Source: a bacterium
GTDB lineage: Bacteria > Bacteroidota > Bacteroidia > Chitinophagales > Saprospiraceae
Reading direction: 5' to 3'
Assembly (NCBI GenBank): GCA_024742755.1
Contig: JANSXW010000003.1
Span: 1-64,000, forward strand
Length of the DNA stretch: 64,000 nt
Position numbers and translations under genes: made by a program. Position 1 is the stretch's first letter. Each line of letters opens with the position of its first letter. Shown piece by piece: positions 57,456 through 64,000 of the stretch. The notes beneath the pieces are model-generated. The model saw only the letters and a list, made by a program, of their open reading frames with translations. It was not told the origin of the DNA and did not search any database.

Positions 57456-58243
57456 GCCGATTGCAATCGCTTTTCGAGCGCAAAAAACAGGATGCTCTCA
57501 ACGTCTACTTCACCGCCGGCTATCCTGCCCTGGATGATACGGGCAAGATCATCCGCGCATTGGATAATGCCGGCGTGGACCTGATTGAGGTAGGCATGCC
57601 CTATTCCGACCCACTGGCAGACGGGCCCACGATACAGGAGAGCGGTCAGCAGGCTATTCAGAATGGGATGACCCTGCCGCTTTTGTTTGAGCAAATCGCA
57701 GAAGCCCGGGAACACACCGATATCCCGCTGGTGCTGATGGGCTATTTCAATCCGGTGATGCAGTACGGAGAACAGCGCTTCTTCGACCGCTGTGCAGCGG
57801 CAGGCATTGACGGGCTCATCCTGCCGGACCTGCCGGTCTACGAGTACGAAAACTTCTACCGGGAAGGCATTGAAAAAGCGGGGCTGGACATCAGCTTCCT
57901 CATCACCCCACAGACGAGCGACGAGCGCATCCGTCAAATTGATGCATTGAGCACCGGATTTGTCTACATGGTTTCCAATTCTGCCATCACTGGAGCCAAA
58001 TCAGGTATTTCTGAGGAGCAGATCGCCTATTTCGAGCGGATCCGGAGCATGCAACTGGAAAGCCCGCGCCTGATCGGGTTTGGTATTTCCAGCCATGAAA
58101 CCTTCCAAACGGCTTGTCAGTATGCCAATGGGGCGATCATCGGCAGTGCCTACATCCGGGCACTTGGTGAAGGGCAGCCCGTGGAGGAAGCCACCCATCA
58201 GTTTGTACAACAAATTCTCAAAACACCCATCCCTCAAGACTAA
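57452..58243 (+). CDS. trpA: Tryptophan synthase alpha chain
   Basis: 263 residues, TIM barrel. Splits indole-3-glycerol phosphate to indole, which passes to TrpB. Catalytic Glu46 and Asp57 in LIEVGMPYSDPLADGPTIQ, matching Glu49 and Asp60 of the E. coli enzyme; later VYMVSNSAITGAKSGISE and phosphate-binding LIGFGISSHET. 4-nt overlap with trpB; the DAHP synthase gene starts 3 nt later. Confidence 0.97.
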   Translation: MSRLQSLFERKKQDALNVYFTAGYPALDDTGKIIRALDNAGVDLIEVGMPYSDPLADGPTIQESGQQAIQNGMTLPLLFEQIAEAREHTDIPLVLMGYFNPVMQYGEQRFFDRCAAAGIDGLILPDLPVYEYENFYREGIEKAGLDISFLITPQTSDERIRQIDALSTGFVYMVSNSAITGAKSGISEEQIAYFERIRSMQLESPRLIGFGISSHETFQTACQYANGAIIGSAYIRALGEGQPVEEATHQFVQQILKTPIPQD

Positions 58244-58246
58244 ACT

Positions 58247-59257
58247 ATGATCATTCAACTCGAACCCAATATAAAAGCCGACCAATTGCAGCGGCTGGAA
58301 GAACAACTCGACGCCATCCGCTACAGCACTACGCGCGTAACCACGCAGTTTGCGGACTACATCATTGGCGTCGGCAAAGCTGAATTCGATATCCGCAGCA
58401 TTGGTACCCTGCCTGGCATACGCGATATCCACCGGGTGAGCGACGCCTATAAGCTTGTTTCCAAAAAGTGGAAGGTGGAAGACACCGTCATCGACCTTGG
58501 CGATGGGATTCAGCTGGGTACCGGTCATTTTGGTATCATGGCGGGCCCCTGTTCGATAGAATCAGAGGAGCAGATTGAAAAGACCATCACGCACCTGCAG
58601 CAGGAAGGCGTGCGCATTATGCGGGGCGGCGTGTACAAGCCCCGCAGTTCGCCCTATTCCTTCCGGGGGCTGGGCATCGATGGATTGAAAATGTGGTACA
58701 AACGCACCCGGGAAGCCGGTATCAAAATCATCACGGAAGTCATGATGGTGGAGCAAATCGAAGCCATGGCAGACTATGTGGATGTCTTTCAGGTGGGGGC
58801 ACGTAACTCCCAGAATTTCAACCTGCTGGACGCTCTGGGTGAAGTGGATAAACCGGTGTTGCTCAAGCGTGGCATATCCGGTACGATTGATGAGTTGCTG
58901 CAGGCCGCTGAGTACATCTTCTCTAATGGAAATGAACGCGTCATGCTGTGTGAGCGAGGCATCCGCAGCTATGAAACCGCCTACCGGAATACCATGGATG
59001 TCAACGCCATCGCCATGCTCAAGGAAAAGACGCATCTTCCGGTGATTGCTGATCCATCCCACGGTATCGGGCTGCGCCGTTATGTCGACAAGATTGCGCT
59101 GGCTTCCATCATGGCAGGTGCCGATGGAGTCATCATGGAAGTCCACGAACAGCCCGAAAAAGCTTTCTCGGACGGGCAACAGACGTTGAGTTTTCCGGAG
59201 GCAGCACGGTTGTACCGGCGCATGCGGCAGGCTTATGAGTTGCGGGAGACTTTTTAA
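58247..59257 (+). CDS. aroF: 3-deoxy-7-phosphoheptulonate synthase (type I beta)
   Basis: 336 residues. Condenses PEP with erythrose-4-phosphate in the first step of the shikimate pathway. N-terminal ferredoxin-like regulatory domain (about 1-75, MIIQLEPNIKADQLQRLEEQ, HRVSDAYKLVSKKWK) as in Thermotoga-type DAHP synthases, then MAGPCSIESEEQI, GGVYKPRSSPYSFRGLG, MQVEQ-like VMMVEQIE, RNSQNFNLL and PVIADPSHGIGLRRYV. The regulatory domain suggests feedback control by aromatic amino acids. Last gene of the trp operon, 3 nt after trpA, so it falls under the same attenuator. Confidence 0.94.
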   Translation: MIIQLEPNIKADQLQRLEEQLDAIRYSTTRVTTQFADYIIGVGKAEFDIRSIGTLPGIRDIHRVSDAYKLVSKKWKVEDTVIDLGDGIQLGTGHFGIMAGPCSIESEEQIEKTITHLQQEGVRIMRGGVYKPRSSPYSFRGLGIDGLKMWYKRTREAGIKIITEVMMVEQIEAMADYVDVFQVGARNSQNFNLLDALGEVDKPVLLKRGISGTIDELLQAAEYIFSNGNERVMLCERGIRSYETAYRNTMDVNAIAMLKEKTHLPVIADPSHGIGLRRYVDKIALASIMAGADGVIMEVHEQPEKAFSDGQQTLSFPEAARLYRRMRQAYELRETF

Positions 59258-59322
59258 AGGATTTTCTTAAGGGCTAAAAGGATAAAAAAACAAGCAAAAT
59301 ATTTTGTTTGACCAAAAAAGTG

Positions 59323-59330
59323 TATTTTTG
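59323..59330 (+). promoter_or_regulatory. -7 box of the restriction-modification operon
   Basis: TATTTTTG, perfect TAnnTTTG, 13 nt before the methyltransferase start, so transcripts would be almost leaderless. The -33 site is unclear (TTTG is only 12 or 16 nt away). A palindrome CAAAATATTTTG lies at 59295-59306, just upstream. Confidence 0.45.
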
Positions 59331-59343
59331 AAAAAAATAGGAA

Positions 59344-60852
59344 ATGAGTCCACTTGAAAAAGCGAGCGAAACAGGGTTATTGTTTGCTAAACAGTCAGAG
59401 AAAGCTCACAAAAAAAAGCTAGGACAATATTTCACTTCTAGCTTAGTAGCAAAATTTATGGCGTCGTTAGTGGATGAAATCCCAGGAAAACGATTAAGAA
59501 TATGCGATCCAGGAGCAGGACATGGGATATTAAGCTGCGCACTAGTTGAAAGACTCGTCAATTTGGGTGCTGAAGAGATTTTTATTGACGTATTCGAGGT
59601 TGATAAAACTATACTATCCCTTTTAGAGAGTAATCTAACTTACCTCAGAGAATTTTATAGTAAGCAGTCAATTGTAATTAAGTTTAGGGTTTTCAATGAA
59701 AACTTTCTAATCTGGGCAAATAAAAACTATCTCGAACTTCGGGAAAGCTATGATTACGTAATCTCAAATCCTCCGTATTTCAAGTTGAATAAGGGGGATG
59801 AAAATATTCAAGCCGTCTCTTTTTTACTTGAAGGAGTGACGAATATTTATGCTGGTTTTATCGCAATGGGGATTAAACTTACAAAGATATCCGGAGAAAC
59901 GATATTTATTGTTCCAAGGAGTTTTTCTTCCGGACTATATTTTAAAAAGCTAAGGCAGTTTTTCTTCCGGGAAACAAGGTTAAAACATGTACACCTTTTT
60001 CAATCTAGGACTGAAGCATTTAAAGAAGACAAGGTTTTACAGGAAACATTAATATTTAAGGCAAATAATAGGGAGGGAGTACGCACAAAAATTACAACAA
60101 GTGAAGGTATAAAAGACTTAGGCTTTACATGCAAAAGTTTCAATTATAATATTTCAGAACTAATTGAACTGGATTCGGATCATAAAATACTTCATCTCCC
60201 TACAAGCCAAGAAGACTATGAAGTTATCAAGATGTTGAAAACCCTTAAATATAGATTGATTGATCATCAAATCAAGGTTTCAACCGGTAGAGTGGTAGCT
60301 TTCAGGTCAAAAAATAACTTAAAGACTGATAATGCAGATAACCGTTACGTACCACTTATTTGGAATTTTAATGTAAAAAAATACTCAATTAATTGGCCTG
60401 TAATACAAGATAAAAAGCCTCAGTATATCGATAGAGGTAATAATAAAATACTTGTGCCGTGTCAGAATTATGTGGTTCAGCGAAGGTTTAGCGCAAAAGA
60501 AGATAAAAGTAGAATTGTTTGTGCGCCATTTGTTGGCAAAGAGTACAAGTGTGTTGAAGTTGGCTTTGAAAATAAAACAAATTTCATGTATAAATTAGGG
60601 GGGGAAATGTCAATTGATCTTGTATATGGCTTATGTGTTTTGTTTAATTCGTCGATCTATGATCGTTATTTTCGGATAATCAATGGTAATATAAATGTTT
60701 CGGCTACAGAAATGGCTAATATGCCAATTCCCTGTTTACAAATAATTAATTATCTCGGAGCGATGTATATCGAAAATGAAAATATAGTATTTAACGAGGA
60801 GCTGATTAAGACAATTCTTTTTTCCGGAAAAGCCGAGAAGATAATATCATGA
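59344..60852 (+). CDS. Type II DNA adenine-N6 methyltransferase
   Basis: 502 residues, strongly AT-rich relative to the trp operon. Class gamma-like (Eco57I/TaqI/BsuBI-type) adenine methylase: motif X LGQYFTSSLVAKFMASLV (27-44), motif I ICDPGAGHGILSCAL (53-67, DPxxGxG), acidic motif II IDVFEVDKT, motif IV NPPY (142-145), and target-recognition region from about 290 (IKVSTGRVVAFRSKNN, then QNYVVQRRF). Protects host DNA from the adjacent nuclease. Overlaps the next gene by 4 nt. Cytoplasmic. Confidence 0.9.
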   Translation: MSPLEKASETGLLFAKQSEKAHKKKLGQYFTSSLVAKFMASLVDEIPGKRLRICDPGAGHGILSCALVERLVNLGAEEIFIDVFEVDKTILSLLESNLTYLREFYSKQSIVIKFRVFNENFLIWANKNYLELRESYDYVISNPPYFKLNKGDENIQAVSFLLEGVTNIYAGFIAMGIKLTKISGETIFIVPRSFSSGLYFKKLRQFFFRETRLKHVHLFQSRTEAFKEDKVLQETLIFKANNREGVRTKITTSEGIKDLGFTCKSFNYNISELIELDSDHKILHLPTSQEDYEVIKMLKTLKYRLIDHQIKVSTGRVVAFRSKNNLKTDNADNRYVPLIWNFNVKKYSINWPVIQDKKPQYIDRGNNKILVPCQNYVVQRRFSAKEDKSRIVCAPFVGKEYKCVEVGFENKTNFMYKLGGEMSIDLVYGLCVLFNSSIYDRYFRIINGNINVSATEMANMPIPCLQIINYLGAMYIENENIVFNEELIKTILFSGKAEKIIS

Positions 60853-61829
60853 GGAAAAAAATAAAAGAAGCTATAAAAATTTTGAAAGCTCTAGGGGCTC
60901 CAAAGAATGTTCTCAGTGAGAGATCCGCTCTCGTACTATTATCTCTAGCAGGGATGAAACCTCGTGGAGATTGGAGGAATTGTGGTAATCCTCGATTAGG
61001 AATAGTAGGAAATAAAAAGGGGAATGGATATTCTGGTATTATGCAGTTTATGCAGACTATGTATAAGAAGAAGTATGCTGAGAATACTCGAGAAACGATT
61101 AGACGTAATGACATACATACCTTTATACAACTTGGTATTGTTGAGCAAAATGTTGATGATCCAGCAATTCCCACAAACAGTAGTAAAAACCATTACTCAT
61201 TAATTCCTGAGTTTGTTGAGGTGCTCAAAAAGTTCGGTACACCACATTTTGATAGTGCGATAGATTTTTTTGTCAAAACCAGCGAAACAAGAAATAAGCG
61301 TTACAAAAAGAAGAAACTTAAAGAGCAGATTTCTGTAGAACTTCCTAATGGGCGAATACTCAAGCTTTCACCGGGAGATCATAACGAACTTCAGGCCAGG
61401 GTTATAGATTCTTTTTGTAAATATTTTGCAAAGGGAGCAATAGTCCTGTACATTGGAGATACAGCTGATAAATATTTGCACTTTGAAGCGGAAGGGTTGC
61501 TGGAAATAGGTATAAATATTAGCAAAGAGTCGCATACAAAACTGCCGGATGTAGTATTATATGATTCTGACAAAGGCTGGCTGTATTTAATTGAAGCAGT
61601 CACTTCGCATGGGCCTATTGGAGATAGCAGAATCCATGTATTGGAAAACATGTTGTCTGATATTGATTGTGGTGTTGTCTATGTTACTGCTTTTTTGAGT
61701 AGAGAGGATTTTAGGAAATACGCAGCAGACATAGCGTGGGAAACTGAGGTTTGGATTGCAGAGGAGCCAACACATATGATTCATTACAACGGAGATAAAT
61801 TTTTTGGTCCAAGGAAAAAAAAGATGTAG
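60849..61829 (+). CDS. BsuBI/PstI-family type II restriction endonuclease
   Basis: 326 residues. N-terminal helical domain (about 1-135, with a winged-helix look), then the BsuBI/PstI nuclease domain: LPDVVLYDSDKGWLYLIEAV with Asp234 and Glu249, then TSHGPIGDSRIHVLENML and CGVVYVTAFLSREDFRKY, all characteristic of that family. Known members cut CTGCAG, so this specificity is likely but not proven. Start ATG overlaps the methyltransferase stop, so translation is coupled. AT-rich; convergent with the PLP lyase gene. Confidence 0.9.
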   Translation: MRKKIKEAIKILKALGAPKNVLSERSALVLLSLAGMKPRGDWRNCGNPRLGIVGNKKGNGYSGIMQFMQTMYKKKYAENTRETIRRNDIHTFIQLGIVEQNVDDPAIPTNSSKNHYSLIPEFVEVLKKFGTPHFDSAIDFFVKTSETRNKRYKKKKLKEQISVELPNGRILKLSPGDHNELQARVIDSFCKYFAKGAIVLYIGDTADKYLHFEAEGLLEIGINISKESHTKLPDVVLYDSDKGWLYLIEAVTSHGPIGDSRIHVLENMLSDIDCGVVYVTAFLSREDFRKYAADIAWETEVWIAEEPTHMIHYNGDKFFGPRKKKM

Positions 61830-61848
61830 CCTTTTAGACTTCTTAGAT

Positions 61849-63060
61849 TCAGCCTGCTTTTTCTATACTCGCCATACCTTTCTCCAGATCAGAACAAATA
61901 TCCTCAATATTCTCAATGCCAACGGATAAGCGGATCATCCCGTCCGAAATACCTGCTGCCTGCCGCTGCTCAACCGGTACTTTCAGGTGAGACATGGTTG
62001 CAGGGTGCATGACTAAGGTATCCACATCGCCCATCGTCGGAGCGAGGGTGCAAAGTTGCAGCCCCTCCACAAACTTCCGGCCGGCGTGGAGCCCGCCTTT
62101 AAGCTCAAAGCTCACCATTCCGCCAAAGTGGCGCATTTGCCTGTTTGCCAGTTGGTGGTCGGGGTGATCAGGAAGGCCCGGGTAGTTGACTTTGCTGACC
62201 TGTGGCTGCCGGGTAAGCCATTCGGCAACCTTTGCGGCGTTTTGGCAGTGGCGGTCCATTCGGAGTTCGAGGGTTTTCATGCCGTTGTTCAGCAGCCAGG
62301 CTTCAAAGGGGCTGCCATTGGTGCCGAGGAGTTTCAGGGCGGGGAAGACCCGTTCCTGCATCGCCATTTTGTCTCTGCCCACTATGGCACCGGCGGTGGA
62401 ATTGCCATGCCCATTGAGGTATTTAGTGGTGGAATGTACTACATAGTCGGCCCCCAGGAGCAACGGTTGCTGAAGGTAAGGGGTGGCAAAGGTATTATCG
62501 GCTACTGCAATCGCTCCATGCGCATGCGCTAGTGTACTAACGGCTTGGATATCTACGCAGCTCAGTGTAGGGTTGGCAGGGGTTTCGAAATAAATCATCC
62601 GGATTGCAGGGGTTTGCTCCAGCGATTTGCCAACGGTATTCAGGTCGGAAAGGTCTGCCAGGATCACCTCAAAACCGAGCGGCTGAAGCACTTTCCGGAA
62701 AAGCTCATCGGTCCCTCCGTAGAGATTGGGCTGGGTAAGAATGGCATCCCCGGGCTGCAATAACCCCAGGCAAAGGGTGCTGATGGCAGACATCCCTGAA
62801 CTGCAAAAAAGCCCATGCCCGTCTTCCCCGCTGCCATGCATTTCCAGTTGCGCAATTTTCTCCGCTACGGCATCAATCGTTGGGTTGCCAAAACGGCTGT
62901 AAAGGTGCCCCTGCTGCTCACCACTGAACACCGCCATACCTTCCGGCAAATCGTCAAAAGCAAAGGAGGAAGTAGCGTAAATGGGCAGTTGGTGAGGGCG
63001 GGTGGTCTTCGTGTCCCGGGCCGCACGTACGCACTGTGACCCGAATTGTATGTTTTTCAT
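61849..63060 (-). CDS. Cys/Met-metabolism PLP-dependent enzyme (gamma-lyase/gamma-synthase type)
   Basis: 403 residues from the ATG complementary to 63058-63060 (MKNIQFGSQCVRAARD, the usual opening); two more codons-in-frame starts lie upstream. Trans-sulfuration family: LYSRFGNPTIDAV, FCSSGMSAI, NLYGGTDEL, FETPANPTLSCVD, VADNTFATPY, and PLP Lys213 in VHSTTKYLNGHG. Methionine gamma-lyase has Cys after Tyr114-Gly; here it is Gly (YGGT), so cystathionine gamma-lyase/synthase or sulfhydrylase activity is as likely. Cytoplasmic. Confidence 0.88.
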   Translation of the reverse strand: MKNIQFGSQCVRAARDTKTTRPHQLPIYATSSFAFDDLPEGMAVFSGEQQGHLYSRFGNPTIDAVAEKIAQLEMHGSGEDGHGLFCSSGMSAISTLCLGLLQPGDAILTQPNLYGGTDELFRKVLQPLGFEVILADLSDLNTVGKSLEQTPAIRMIYFETPANPTLSCVDIQAVSTLAHAHGAIAVADNTFATPYLQQPLLLGADYVVHSTTKYLNGHGNSTAGAIVGRDKMAMQERVFPALKLLGTNGSPFEAWLLNNGMKTLELRMDRHCQNAAKVAEWLTRQPQVSKVNYPGLPDHPDHQLANRQMRHFGGMVSFELKGGLHAGRKFVEGLQLCTLAPTMGDVDTLVMHPATMSHLKVPVEQRQAAGISDGMIRLSVGIENIEDICSDLEKGMASIEKAG

Positions 63061-63176
63061 GCCGGTGAGATGTTTTGTTTCTTTCATCAAGGAGTGTTAA
63101 ACAGTCGCCTCCACGCAAATGTTAAGGCACTGATGAGATTGGCAAGATTCATACGTCAGGGTGTGTTCATTTTCTG

Positions 63177-63184
63177 TAACTTTG
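63177..63184 (+). promoter_or_regulatory. -7 box upstream of the pseudouridine synthase gene
   Basis: TAACTTTG, perfect TAnnTTTG, 57 nt before the start. No clear -33 box at 19-21 nt. Confidence 0.4.
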
Positions 63185-63241
63185 CCCGCTCAACAAGCGA
63201 CACCCAACACCATTCCCAAAAAACAGGCCGTGGAAAAAGCG

Positions 63242-64000
63242 ATGGAAGATAATACTTCAGACGAATATTTTGAGCATAAGGTTATCAAAGCGGATCCCAA
63301 GCAATCGATGATCCGGATTGATAAGTTTCTGAATGACAAGCTACAGCACGTTTCCCGTAGCCGGGTGCAGGATGCCATAAAACTGGGCTCCATCACCGTA
63401 AGCGGGAAACAGGTGAAGCCCAACTACAAGATCAAGCCGGGGGATGAGATTGAAGTCGTTGTCCCTCAGCACTATGCGGAGAAGGCGAACTTTGTCAAAC
63501 CGCAAAATATACCTCTCGATATCCGCTACGAAGATGACGATCTGCTGATCGTGCACAAACCGGCAGGTATGGTGGTGCACCCCGGTGTAGGCAATCCGGA
63601 CGGGACGCTGGTCAATGCGCTCGCTTACCACTTCAACTTTGAGGAGCTTCCGGTGCTGGAGGGCAATACCCATCAGCAGGTGGGATTGGTGCACCGGATC
63701 GACAAGGATACTTCCGGGCTGTTGGTGGTAGCGAAAACCGACTATGCGATGACCCACCTGGCACGGCAATTCTTTGAGCATACCATCGACCGGCGTTACG
63801 TAGCTATGGTGTGGGGCGGTTTTGAAGAAGAGAAAGGGACGATCCGCGGGAATGTGGGCCGTCATCCGCGCTTCCGCCAAAAGCATACCGTCTTTCCGGA
63901 AGGGGAGGGCGGGAAATGGGCGGTGACCCACTACCGGGTATTGGAAGACCTGTACTACGTTTCTTTGGTGGAATGCAAACTGGAGACCGGGCGGACCCAC
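63242..64000 (+). CDS. rluD: RluD-type 23S rRNA pseudouridine synthase, cut by the right edge
   Basis: The frame runs from ATG 63242 (a GTG four codons upstream is possible) to the end of the window, 253 codons, without a stop. N-terminal S4 RNA-binding domain (MIRIDKFLNDKLQHVSRSRV, GSITVSGKQVKPNYKIKPGD), then the catalytic domain: IVHKPAGMVVHPG and motif II HRIDKDTSGLLVVAK with the catalytic Asp, plus KWAVTHYRVLE. Makes pseudouridines in 23S rRNA (RluD targets 1911/1915/1917) in the cytoplasm. C-terminus not seen. Related RluA-family enzymes cannot be wholly excluded. Confidence 0.9.
   Translation, partial: MEDNTSDEYFEHKVIKADPKQSMIRIDKFLNDKLQHVSRSRVQDAIKLGSITVSGKQVKPNYKIKPGDEIEVVVPQHYAEKANFVKPQNIPLDIRYEDDDLLIVHKPAGMVVHPGVGNPDGTLVNALAYHFNFEELPVLEGNTHQQVGLVHRIDKDTSGLLVVAKTDYAMTHLARQFFEHTIDRRYVAMVWGGFEEEKGTIRGNVGRHPRFRQKHTVFPEGEGGKWAVTHYRVLEDLYYVSLVECKLETGRTH

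Noticed and set aside
1-64000. CRISPR array, IS element, integrase or prophage
   Set aside because: No regular short repeats with spacers, no transposase or integrase motifs and no phage structural genes were seen in either strand.

Overview
The window looks like a chromosomal segment of a member of the Bacteroidota. Evidence is the many secreted proteins and lipoproteins with typical signals, several outer-membrane beta-barrels, an almost complete lack of Shine-Dalgarno sites, and repeated promoters of the form TTTG-N20/21-TAnnTTTG. The fairly high GC content together with tandem CotH proteins and secreted DUF1080 proteins hints at Saprospiria (Lewinella or Phaeodactylibacter type); that rank is an inference. 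Two AT-rich patches (about 26.2-27.05 kb and 59.3-61.8 kb) differ from the rest and look acquired.

Layout: 0-3.2 kb is a minus-strand run (partial lipoprotein, beta-barrel, heparinase II/III-like protein). 3.6-15.2 kb is mostly plus strand: a catalytic/non-catalytic M16 peptidase pair, a stand-alone asparaginase domain, two tandem CotH proteins, a YheT hydrolase, galactokinase and a PLP decarboxylase. 15.2-20.8 kb is minus (aldo/keto reductase, beta-barrel, patatin, MltG, PanB). 21.0-24.3 kb holds a lipoprotein and a 728-residue protein of unknown function. 24.4-28.9 kb holds phosphoglucomutase, an HNH nuclease pair, two tRNA-Leu genes and RseP. 29-38.4 kb has RsmE, a DUF4159 protein, small membrane proteins, MltA, a methyltransferase, a human-type sulfide:quinone oxidoreductase, and an ECF sigma / anti-sigma / surface-protein operon. 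38.5-42.2 kb is an EngB - acyltransferase - voltage-gated cation channel - exonuclease run. 43.5-51.5 kb is a secreted sugar-oxidation locus built from three DUF1080 proteins, a Tat-exported Gfo/Idh/MocA oxidoreductase and a dehydrogenase fused to cytochrome c.

51.5-59.3 kb is a complete tryptophan operon, trpE-G-D-C-F-B-A followed by a DAHP synthase. It is preceded by a classical ribosome-mediated attenuator: promoter, a 21-residue leader peptide with four consecutive Trp codons, a 1:2 hairpin, a 14-pair antiterminator and an intrinsic terminator. This is the strongest regulatory discovery in the window. Next to it is an AT-rich BsuBI/PstI-type restriction-modification pair. The window ends with a Cys/Met-metabolism PLP enzyme and the start of an RluD-type pseudouridine synthase.
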